Shown: in pieces, positions 25,778-35,753 of the stretch | How the letters are laid out: each line of letters opens with the position of its first letter | Numbering within the stretch: position 1 is the stretch's first letter | NCBI GenBank assembly: GCA_963920665.1 | Contig: OY987268.1 | Location: 21,516,501-21,580,500 of the forward strand | DNA length: 64,000 bases | Origin: Straminergon stramineum | Lineage: Eukaryota > Streptophyta > Bryopsida > Hypnales > Calliergonaceae | Direction of reading: 5' to 3' | Program-made: the position numbers and the translations under genes | Notes under the pieces: generated by a model | The model's database searches: none | Seen by the model: only the letters and a program-made list of their open reading frames with translations | Told to the model about the DNA's origin: nothing

Positions 25778-28700
25778 ATGAGGCAGCCCAAGTGCACCAG
25801 TGCGGATTCCTGCGAGGTGCGCAAAGGAGCGTGGGGGGAAGAGGAGGACGACAAACTGCGCCAGTATGTGGAAACGCATGGCCCAGGCCACTGGGGCAAG
25901 GTGGGAAAGAAAGCAGGTAATCGATGGGATGGGCTGTGTAAGTTGAGTTGCGTTGGGTGACTTCGAACTTCAGTGGTCTGCACTACGTTTCACTTCTTTC
26001 CATGTGTTGTAACTTAATTACACTCATAAGAGAATGATTCTGACATTGTGTCCCTTCGTGAGAGGTGTGCTTTAGTCAATTGCATTGGAGCAAGTGAGCA
26101 CGATTTAGAGTCTAGAATGTCATGGATTGAGAGGTTTCTGCAGAGCTCTAGGTTGGAATGTGCACTAGTACTCTAGTGCTATTGATAGTGGCATTTCTCT
26201 AATTGGTGTCATTATTAAATAATGTCAGTTGAGCTGCAAGGACCTTAGCAACGATTCTAGTCCTTGTCATTTAATTTAAAGAAAAATGTATTACTCTCCA
26301 TTGTGAACCTTAAATTTTCAACATATGCTAAGGTACTATTAGGTACCGAAGGATATCCATGCTACCTACGCATGCTACTGGATTTCACCAATTGTGCATA
26401 AAAGCTTGAAAACCTCATGAAAACAAGGATGGGCTCTTTTGGTAGCAAGCTTACCTTTGTAGGGGCTAAGATTTACTTTAGTGCCACTATGAATATTGAG
26501 GAATATTGTTTCAAGAACCATCGAGAAATAGTGACAATATAATACAAAAGCATGAGGAAATGTGGGACGTAACTGATGCTCAACTACGTCAACAATTTAC
26601 ACTGTGTGACGTCACTTACAAACCAAGGTCTTTGTAGACCAAGGAAACTACCCATGGCATGAGAAGACCCACGTTACAACTTAGACGATTTTGTGAATCT
26701 GTGAGTCTTCTCATTGGTCATTTCCCTAGTCTTCCAGTTTCCACTGGTCGATCACGCTTCTATTGAATAATATATTTGACTGTCCTTAGGTTTGCAGCGA
26801 TGTGGGAAAAGTTGTCGACTCAGATGGACCAATTATCTACGACCTGACATACGTCACGGCGCTTTCACTGTAGAAGAGGAGGACCTCATTATCAACTTGC
26901 ATGCATCTCATGGAAGCAGGTTAACTTGTGCTATAAACCTTTGCAAATCATTTAAATGAATACAGCCTATAGAGGAAAAAATCATCAAATGAAGGATCTG
27001 CAGGGGTTATTTTATATCACAAAAAGAATGTTCATGCCATTTGGTCTTGGTGGTGATAGATACAATGGTGGTTTCCACGACCTGCCACTACAAATTGTAG
27101 AAAACATGAAAACAACTGTTATTAATAATATGCTGTTGAGAGGAACTATTTGCTCCAAATCAGTACAAGTGTTGTCTTGAAGAACAATGGTTGAAATCTT
27201 TGCCTCAACTGTAGGGAGAATCGAAGATTGTTTTCAGTTACCAAAGTATTCTGAAATTAATTACCTTCTTCCTAGAGCCACTCAGCTCCGAAATACCCAA
27301 CTTACAGTTAGGTGTGGGGAATGAAAGAGCCCTGAGCCAGCTTTGAAATGGCAGTGGTATGGTATGGCAGGTGGTCCTTGATAGCTGCCCAACTGCCCGG
27401 GCGAACAGACAATGACATCAAGAATCATTGGAACACGCGGTTGAAGAAGAAGCTGTGTGACATGGGGATTGATCCCATCACTCACCAGCCCATCACGGAC
27501 TTCTTGCGGGACCTGGCTAGATCCATGGCCGACTCGGGATCTGCTGGGAATCAGGTAATTTGAGCTCTGATTCGAAGTGTTGTCTGCTTGGAAAATTCGA
27601 TTGATGACTGTGCTTCTAATGAGCTCTAATGATCCTTCCAACTTGAGGTATTGAGGTCATAGCAAACAATTGACAGTGGGTGACGAATATGCCAGCTGAG
27701 AGACAACAAGCGGGTTAATTTTTTCTTAGTTTTATTGCTCAATATTAGGCGTAATTATGCACGTGATAACTTGTTGGAAAGGTATTTGAAAATTTTCTTC
27801 CAATGAGATATTACACTCCTTCTGAATCGAAGTATTGGGATCACACCCAGTAAATTGAAGTTGAGTAATGAATTTGAGAGCAGAGAGACAACCAGTGGGT
27901 TCTTTCTGAGTTTTATTGCTTACTATGAGGTTAATTATGCAAGTGATAGCTTGTTGGGAAGGTATTTTCAAAAGTGATTCTAGTAAGATGTAAGACTCCA
28001 GAATCTAAGCAGTGAGACCACAGCAAGCAATTGAAGTGGAGCTTTCCATGTGACAGCAGCAGAGAGCCAATACGCGGATATTTTCTGAGTTTTTCGCTAA
28101 CTATTAGGTCTAACTATGAAAGTGATAGCTTGTTGGAAACTTGTTGGAAAACGTTCTTCTAATGAGATATAATACTCCTTCTAACTTGAAGTATTGAGGT
28201 GACATCAAGCAATTGAAGGTGCGCAGAGAATATGATAGCAAATAGCTAACTAGTGGTTTTGTTTGGCGCTTTCAAGCTACTTTGTCGGTCAAATTATGCA
28301 ACTGAAAGTGTTTTTGGAAGGCTGTTGAGAATTATCTTCTAGTGAGATATAATACAACTTCTAAGTATCTCATAAAATCTCATATTATTGACATAAAATA
28401 AAGCAATTGAAACTCTGCTTTGAATTTGACTGGAAAGTGTCGACAACCTGTTTTCTTAGCTATTCTTGGTCATTTCTTGCGCATTCCTTGGTCAAACCAC
28501 ACCTGAGATAGCTTGTTAGAAAGCTATTGAAAATGAGTATTTCAGTCGCTATAATACACATCTTATTTCAAAGAGTTGAGATCACTGCTAGCTGTTGAAG
28601 ATGCGCTGTATATAAGACAGCTGAGAACCAAGCAACACCCAGAAGAATTTGTTTTGTCAGATTTATTGCAAAATTTTGAGTCAAATCACGCAAGTAATGG

Positions 28701-30118
28701 CTCGTTGGAAAGCTAGCAAAAATTCGCGTCTAATGGCTTGTAATATCGCTAAATCTAAATCTATTATTAGAAATCACCGCAAGCAATGGAAAGAGCTCAT
28801 TGAATCTGATAGCAAATGTCCATCTGTAGAATTTTTGACGAATTTCATAGTCAACGTCCAGTGATGATAGGATGGGATACACTAGGAATGAGATTTGCTT
28901 TCAAAAGGACATTTTTCCAATTTCCATAGACACAAAAGGACCTTTGTCCAATTTCCATGCTCAATTTCTCCTGTAAGAGCCAGCATACAATCAGCTCTTC
29001 TTTTCTAGAGAGCTTGGTCAATTCTAATTCAAACGATTTGAGTGATAGATTGCTGGAAATCTGTTTGCAACGAATTTCCAGCATCCTGTTACCTCATGCG
29101 ATTGACTGAAGTGAGCTAGGCTAGTACTAAAATGACGTTAACATTGCTAGCCGAATCTAATCGTGAGACCTTCATTGTTCAGGTAGCAGAGGAAGCGGCG
29201 AGCAGGTGCTTTCGAGACAGCATGCTGAGCAAAGCAGTGCGAGCAGCCTACTTGCACCAGCAGAACGAGCGCCTCTTGGAGAAGAACAGCACCAACACAT
29301 CCGCCTCGCACAGCATGGACAGCACCAGCACCAGCACCGACGATTCCCACTTGGTAGCTGGGCCCTCCTCGTCCAGTCCTCCTCTGAACCGTAAACCCTA
29401 TACGGAATTCAACCAACAGCGCCCGTCAATGCAGGAGCAGCATTATTCTGAGAACCATGCTGCAATTCACCAAGCTGCCAGGGAAGCAGTATTGTATCTT
29501 CCCTCTGCAGCTGGGCTTAGCCAGCAACTGGGACTACCCGATGCCACGGAAGCAGTGTATTTACCGAGACTCGGCGAGGTTGGAGGTCCCAATGTTCAAG
29601 CCAGGGAGCCACTGTATAGTTTACCTGCAGCATCTCAGCTACTGGAAGGAATCACGACGTCGTCATCGATATCTTTCATGCCCGAACTTGCACTCTACCC
29701 CACCCAAACGACCACGCAGCTTCAAATGCCCAGTGCTTCGTACCGTCCCAGTTCTCTTGATTGCAGTATGTTAACCAGTTCAAGTGCCTCAGGATCTTAC
29801 CAAGCAAGGAATTCGCAATTTGAAGATGGCGCTAGTGCTTCGGGTTCATACCAAGCAAGGAATTCGCAGTTTGAAGCAGGGGCTAGTGATTCGGGTTTGT
29901 ACCACTCAAGGAATACGCAATTTGAAGCCGGCGCCCGAGCAAATGCCTTTGCTTCAGGTTCATACCACGCACGGAATACGCAATTTGAAGCTGGTCCAAG
30001 ACAATCACAAGCTAGATGGTTTGGGCTATTGCCTGACAGTGAGATCCCTGAGTTAAATTCCTGTGAGCCTACCGGATTAAGTCTTCATTTTCCATTTGGA
30101 GACCCCATCTCAGAGTAA
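25778..30118 (+). CDS. R2R3-MYB transcription factor, TDF1(MYB35)/MYB80-like; 4 exons, 462 aa to the first stop
   Basis: Exons: 25778-25916, 26790-26919, 27371-27554, 29183-30118; GT-AG introns, frame continuous. R2 has tryptophans W19, W39, W59; R3 has F72, W91, W110, with [13 protein letters not shown] in helix 3. The two MYB-domain introns interrupt codons G48-type and R90-type at the positions usual in R2R3 genes. The motif [10 protein letters not shown] after R3, followed by [12 protein letters not shown], resembles the AtMYB80/AtMYB35 (tapetum and pollen development) group; membership is inferred, not proven. The bHLH-contact pattern of R3 appears absent. Residues about 352-423 hold four 17-residue repeats. 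ATG at 25766 is an in-frame alternative start; 25778 gives MRQPKC, closer to the family's MGRxPCC. A probable true C-terminus lies in another frame downstream (30081-30440), so the 3' end of this model is uncertain. Confidence 0.9.
27555..29182 (+). repeat. Degenerate ~180-bp tandem repeat filling MYB intron 3
   Basis: Variants of TTGTTGGAAA start at 27595 (GCTTGGAAAA), 27771, 27951, 28130, 28311, 28513, 28702 and 29050. The steps are 176, 180, 179, 181, 202, 189 and 348 bp (two units of 174). Each anchor is followed at similar distance by a phrase like TCTAATGAGATATAATAC and then GTATTGAGGTCACAGCAAGCAATTGAAG. About eight or nine units make up essentially the whole intron. No protein-coding frame runs through the units. 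Confidence 0.85.
29783..29998 (+). repeat. Four in-frame 51-bp repeats in the MYB last exon
   Basis: Units start at 29783, 29834, 29885 and, after a 12-bp spacer, 29948. Each encodes a 17-residue unit of the form [17 protein letters not shown]. Units 1 and 2 are nearly identical in DNA, so at least one duplication is recent. The 51-bp unit keeps the frame. The repeats are rich in Ser, Gly, Gln and Asn and are probably disordered. Confidence 0.9.
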
Positions 30119-30440
30119 CCATGGCGAGGTTTCAACAAATTTCTTACAAGGGGCTAATAACGAGCTCATGCCCGGAGGATCGATGCCGTCACTTGAAACG
30201 TTCGCTGTGGGGAACGAAATTGATGGGGACGGCCATCTGGTGGCAGCTTCACCATTTCAGCCTGCTTGTACTGTTGCAGAGAGTATGGGATGCAGAAGCC
30301 TGACTTTCCAGGATGGACCGAGCCTACGGTCTACTCCTGCGTCCAGTGAGCTTGGACGGAGAGCTTCCTGTCATCACGGAAGTAGTCACTTCTGTTGCTC
30401 GGATATTCTTGATGACATGCTCCTGCAAGCGAAGTCTTAA
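30081..30440 (+). pseudogene. Probable displaced C-terminal coding segment of the MYB gene (+1 frame)
   Basis: An open frame shifted by +1 relative to the last MYB exon overlaps its end and continues to TAA at 30438-30440. It encodes a Ser/Gly-rich stretch ending SDILDDMLLQAKS, which resembles the short acidic, leucine-rich ends of MYB35-type proteins. Codon use looks coding. Either a frameshift (real or an assembly error) separates it, or an unrecognised small intron joins it to the exon. If the frame were continuous the protein would be about 110 residues longer. The type label means disrupted coding, not a proven pseudogene. Confidence 0.5.
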
Positions 30441-32577
30441 TCCCACTGGTTTACATTTACAAGAGGCCGGGAGAGGTCGCTTGATTAGAATATCATAGAT
30501 CCATTCGACCTTGCCATGTTACTATGTTCATGCGTAACAACGACATTATTCCTATTGTTTCAGCGCCTTCCAACCGCACGACGTTTCTTACGGCATCCAA
30601 TGGTACTCTGAGTGTCGCTCTAAGTTGTTGCTCTCCCTACTAGGTAGACAGGGCTTAGTACGCTCCACTTCCTGATTTGAGTGACCAAGCATAAATCAGT
30701 CCGACCGTCTCTCCGACTGATTTACTTCGTTCCAAATTGTAATGCTTCAATGCAATGTTCATCAATCACAATTCCTTGAAAAAGACGAGCTTTCCAGTTG
30801 TCGCAATCCATTTCTAAGTTTGCGAACTCTAATTCAGTACTATACTCCTGTGTCTACTTAAGTTTGAGTTGCCAGGCATACGTACATCATACTCTCCAAT
30901 TGATTTACTTCATTCCAAATAGTAACACATCAATCAAAATTCTTATGAAAGGACTAGCTTTAATTTCTAGTTCATGCAATCCACTTCTGAATCTGCAAAC
31001 TCTAATTCAGTACTGCACTTTTTTATACATTTATGGTCTCTACTAATGAACTCATATAAAAAAACTCCAACTTGTGCGACCTTTGTGATAATTATGTACA
31101 GATTGAACATTGTTCACAATTGGTTTGTGAAGGTTCTCCTCAGGATGTAAGTGATGGAGGAATTGTCTCCACGCGAGTTCATGGGCCTTGCCTTAGTCAC
31201 TGTTGTAAATTATTCACTGCGAATAGCACTTGTTTATGTGATGCAAAAATGTAGACAAGTCATCAAATCAAATCTCTCCGTTGGGCCATTCTTGAGGCCA
31301 AAATCCAATTCTCAAAGCTTCTAGTCACGGACGGATCCTTACCATAACCTGCAGACACTCGAATCTCGGTGATGTGTCACGCTTCCATTGGCTTCCAGCA
31401 ACACAATTCTACACCGTAACTATCGACCGTTGTATGCAATGGATTTAGCAATCCGACGTGTTCCAACCTACCCGGTTGACAGGTCAGCTCGGACAAGGCT
31501 TCTCAGGTTCTATTTTCTTGCCAGCGAGGCACTTGTTCGTTAACAGAAACTTGTAATTAGTCTCTTCATTAACAGAATATGGAGAATTTTGTCTTCGTTA
31601 ACGAAGATAATCATCGCTCATCGTTGTTACGGAAATTACAATATATACCTTGGACAACTCCAATTGCAATGAGAAGGAAGTGCTCAGTAAGCTGAATGGG
31701 CCATGTCGAGTATCTTTACTCTGACACAAACAAGTCGGACAAAAACAACTCAAACAAGCTTTACACACAGATCCATTCAACCGACTGAGCACCCTTGCAC
31801 AGGTACCGGATTGATCGATGCAACAGCTTTAATTTGCTTCAATCCAGCTGACAAATTCTTTGCAAAGTAAGTTCAAGATTCTAGTGTACGTTTGGAAGAC
31901 CTTGATGAAGTCTCGTGTCGACCAAATGCAAAAGCTTGAAGCTGAACCGTTTTGGTAACTTACTGCTAGTACAAAGATGGCAAGGATGAGCAGCTTTTAC
32001 TTGAAAATGAATTGTTTTGGTAACCGCTTTAATATGTCCTATCAACATCTTTGTAAACATTGTTCAAAGTCTATTTCTACGAAGAGCAACTTTGTATTAA
32101 GAAACGGAAAACAAAGAACATCAGCATGAGAACTACAATTAATTTTGAAGTTCAATGTCAATAAGATCATTAGTTTGCGACAAATCAAGACCGAGTTTAA
32201 AAATTGGCCATGTATAAGAATTGTCATTCTTTCGAACACTACATTTCGTTTGAGAAAAAGAATCTTCTAAGGGACCTGAACTGCGAGTGCACCGACTTAG
32301 TTGCAAATCCTTCGGCATTTCTGACTAATTGCCAGAGCAAAAACAAAATGAGCTTCTAAACTGAAGCACCAAAATGACTCAAAGCACCAAAGCAATGGAC
32401 AAATAAGCTCTTGAATCATAGCATTGATGTGATGCGCAACAATCAAAACAAGAAAGCATATTAAGAGCGCCAAACGGCACCAATCAAAGACAATGATAGG
32501 AGGTAGGTAGGTAGGAATCTAGGAGGTAAGTTGGTTATTTAAAAAGACTTGTTGCCAAAAATCACCTCTTGCCACCA
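30441..32577. other. 3' flank of the MYB gene and intergenic DNA
   Basis: Composition is moderate, with no protein-coding exon recognised. It contains the tandem duplication at 30676-31020 and a perfect palindrome at 31592-31607 (TCTTCGTTAACGAAGA). A short GGTA run lies near 32505. A pair GTTTTGGTAAC recurs near 31950 and 32010. Confidence 0.5.
30676..31020 (+). repeat. Tandem duplication, period 173-183 bp, downstream of the MYB coding region
   Basis: TGATTTACTTC begins at 30718 and 30901 (step 183), and AACTCTAATTCAGTACT begins at 30825 and 30998 (step 173). The material between the anchors is recognisably similar. It may lie in the 3' UTR or just beyond it. Confidence 0.8.
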
Positions 32578-33298
32578 GGTGATTGCAAGAAACACTTGTC
32601 CTATTTTGTGTCACACAGTGTGTGCTGATTAGTTTTTTGCCCATAACTTTTGTATTTTGGCTCCAAATGACTCAAGATTTATAGGGAAGGTACTAGTGAC
32701 TATCATACACCTCCCCTAATTTTTTCATAATTTCCAAAAATAATTTACTATCCCAAAATAGACCCCAATTCAATGTCACAATTGCCAATTTGGAGGGTTT
32801 TAGTACTATTTTGAACCCCCAAAAACAGATTTTGAGCTGAAATTTGGATGAGATGGTCTTCTAATAGACTTATAGCTATTCAAGGAAGGCATTTTAAAAA
32901 TAGCTAATTTTTTGTGGTGTGGAAGTCTACAAAGTGAACTTCTTTCTGCTTGCATTTTTTAACATCTAAAATATTATTTTGGTGGATTTTTTTGTGAATG
33001 AACATCTCCATATAGTTGTTGCAAATGTCCAATTTTTATTTTTTGTATTTACTTATTTTTAATATTTTTTCTTAATTAAAACATCAAGGTATGTATTTTC
33101 TTGAGACTTAGCACTTTTCTAATTCTCCTACTTAGAGAATTTTTCTAAGCAATTCCTTCCATGGGTAAGTTCATCTTAAAGGTATATACATTATTCATAT
33201 TTTTTCAATTTAAAAAATTAATAATTTTATAATTTTAAAGTACTCCCAAAAAATTCAGCAAAACGCAACAAAATCGACCGATGTTTCTTGCAATCACC
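32578..33298. mobile_element. Inverted-terminus element, copy E (721 bp), opposite orientation to copies A and D
   Basis: It begins GGTGATTGCAAGAAACACTT and ends TGTTTCTTGCAATCACC. The left part corresponds to the reverse complement of the right part of copy A (for example CCATAACTTTTGTAT near 32640). CCA stands directly outside both ends (32575-32577 and 33299-33301), a candidate 3-bp target duplication. Confidence 0.7.
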
Positions 33299-33331
33299 CC
33301 ACCTCGATTCGAGTGTCTTCAAGTTATGTCT

Positions 33332-33427
33332 TATAACCTTCAAGAGGGGGTAGGTTCTAGGTGAAGCCCCTTGGCACTACAACTCCTTAGTTCTCCACTG
33401 AGAACCTACCCCCTCTCGAAGGTTATA
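33332..33427. repeat. 27-bp inverted repeat with 42-bp loop
   Basis: Arms 33332-33358 and 33401-33427 are complements at 26 of 27 positions, centred on AGGGGGTAGGTTCT and its complement. It starts 33 bp after the end of the preceding element. It could fold as an RNA hairpin if transcribed; no evidence of transcription is visible. Confidence 0.8.
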
Positions 33428-35169
33428 TAGTCCATTGCGCATCCCTCACCCCGGTTCAATTCGTCACTCATTCTGATATGCAAGTTTGATATTGTAGTGG
33501 TGCATCCTCTTCGAACTCCTTCCAATTGTTGATATATACCCGTCTAGACTTCAAGTCATATCTGCTTTGTTCTTGACTTTGTGGGGAATCAATGCTTTGG
33601 ACTCCCTCTGGGAAGTTTTCCACAATTTAATTCCTTTGGGGGGATTCTAATATTTTGATCAAGCACACATGCTTTACCAAATTGTATGATAGGACATAGA
33701 TTGTTGTTGTTAGCAAAAATTGCCTTTCTTTTGTTAGGCCAATGAGCTTCTTCGTGGCTCTCTTGATGTGATTAGATGAAGGCCTCGAAGTTTGGCATTG
33801 TTTTTTAATAAGGTGAGGAATGATTATGATTGTACCAACAATAATAGGGGTGGATAGTAAGACTTTGGAGGGTGCACACTCCAATGACCAAATGAAATGT
33901 CCATATAATTGTGGGTTTGTCCCAATGGCATGAAGGACACCACCACTTTCTTTGTGATCCACCTTGCAACCAAGAAGGACCAAAAACAAAAGATGAATTT
34001 GCCCAAGTTGCCTTTCTTACCAATTTTCTATTTGAATGCAAATCACTTGGGGAGGAGAGTACACTTGAACAATATCACCGTCGGAATTAATGCGTTCTCC
34101 CACCAACATAGAATCACTAAAAATTTAAGAAATCTTTCCATTTTGTATGTATTTCATCTTAAAAATTTTTAACCAATGAAGGACCAAAGTCTTTTTTATC
34201 AAAAAACACTCCAAATTTCCATTTCTATTGCAACCTGCAAAACTTTTGAATTTTATTTTGTTTGCATATCTAAGTATAGGATCTTGCACTAGACTAGTGC
34301 AAAAATGTGTGGAAGAAATTTATGAAACTTTGATCATGTCGATTGCAAGATACTTGTGTTTAAAGTGAAGAAGATATTTTTTTTCACCTTTTGTTGATGA
34401 TCATTAAAAAAAATAATGCCAATTCTATTACAAAGTACAAAACTTTTGAACTATTTTTTCTAGTAAAATCTTTGAATAAACTAGTATGAAATGATATGGA
34501 AGAAATTTCACGATCATTGATTGTGTATATTGCAAGATATTTGTGTTGAAAGTAAAGAATTTTTTCTTGCACCTTACATGACTATATTATAAAGCTTGAT
34601 ATTCAATTTTCAATGTAACTTATGGAAACTTAGTTCAATGACAAATTCAATGCATCAGATTTTTTTTAAAGACACTTTAATTGCCCATAGAACAAGATGC
34701 TCCATAACTTTCTCATCACTAATCCAAATAGAACACATCAAACTACCTAGTTAAACCACTCCTAAAAATTGATCCCTATTTTTGAAGGGGAATTGACCAA
34801 AAAAGATACCCTAAATGGTGAGCATTAGAAGGACAAGTGTAAGGTGGAGTTGGGGATCATTTTGGATAGTGAATGGCTCTATTTACAGTATAGTGGAGGT
34901 GATGACCTTACAAGTAGTCAATTTTAGGTACATTTATGTTGTTTTAACTTCTTCTCTATGACGTCTTTTGATACTACTAGTGTCATTTTTTAATGTGCAT
35001 CAAATGGATTTTGGCATCACCTATATGACTCTTTTAGCTTCCTATACCTTCCATCTTTGAAAATTTGACCTCCATAGAACTTTCAAGATTTGAAGTTGTA
35101 GATCCTATCAATAACTCCAACCTTTGAAGGACAAAATACCCATGTTGCAATAATTTGCAATCTCTTTAG
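33428..35169. other. AT-rich intergenic DNA, no gene seen
   Basis: Overlapping short frames on both strands at 33627-34172 show no motif or splice-consistent structure. A phrase of about 90 bp around TGCAAGATACTTGTGTT near 34345 recurs in altered form near 34533, a local tandem duplication of about 190 bp. Nothing else is supported. Confidence 0.4.
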
Positions 35170-35753
35170 TTTAACCCTTTAGTGACCGGTTGACCAGTTT
35201 TTGGTCGATTTGGGGACTTTTTGTTTGCTATTGTTCACAAAACATTTGATTTAAAAAAACCCAAGGAACAACGCAATTAGAGTATCTTCATATGCTCCAA
35301 ACAAAACCAATTTCAAGACAACATGTGCAAAAATGCATCAGCTATGCTTATCCAAACTTAAATGTCTTGAGCCTTCACAAGTGAAATATCATAAAGAAAT
35401 ACATATTTAATGTAAGGGATGACTACTCATATGTGTGAAAGAACTTGCTGGAAGGTTTCTGATTGATTTTTAGAGCATTTACTAAATTTTTTGCCCAATT
35501 GTGGTAGATTGAATGTAGCACCAATGTTGAAGGTTATTTGCAACATATCAATCTTTGAAGATTACTTACAAGCATGTGCACCATTGGATTACTTTCATCT
35601 TTTGTTTGGTTCAAGTATGTGCCCTATAGAACCAATTGATAGGATCCAATCTAGGATTTCATCCTTAGAGCGGCCACAAAATTTCACTTTGTCAAAATTA
35701 TATTCAAAAATTGCGCTCACCCCCCAAATCAACCATAGTCACTAGAGAATTAA
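35170..35753. mobile_element. TTAA-bounded element (about 584 bp), GACCGGTTGACC subfamily
   Basis: The left end reads TTAACCCTTTAGTGACCGG and the right end, complemented, reads TTAATTCTCTAGTGACTATG, followed inward on both sides by a GGTTGA...ATTTGGGG type sequence. The left end shares GACCGGTTGACCA with the element at 59558-59959. An 84-codon frame inside has no transposase motif. Confidence 0.55.

Noticed and set aside
25546..25920. 124-codon frame covering MYB exon 1
   Set aside because: It is in the wrong frame for the MYB R2 repeat and shows no conserved sequence.
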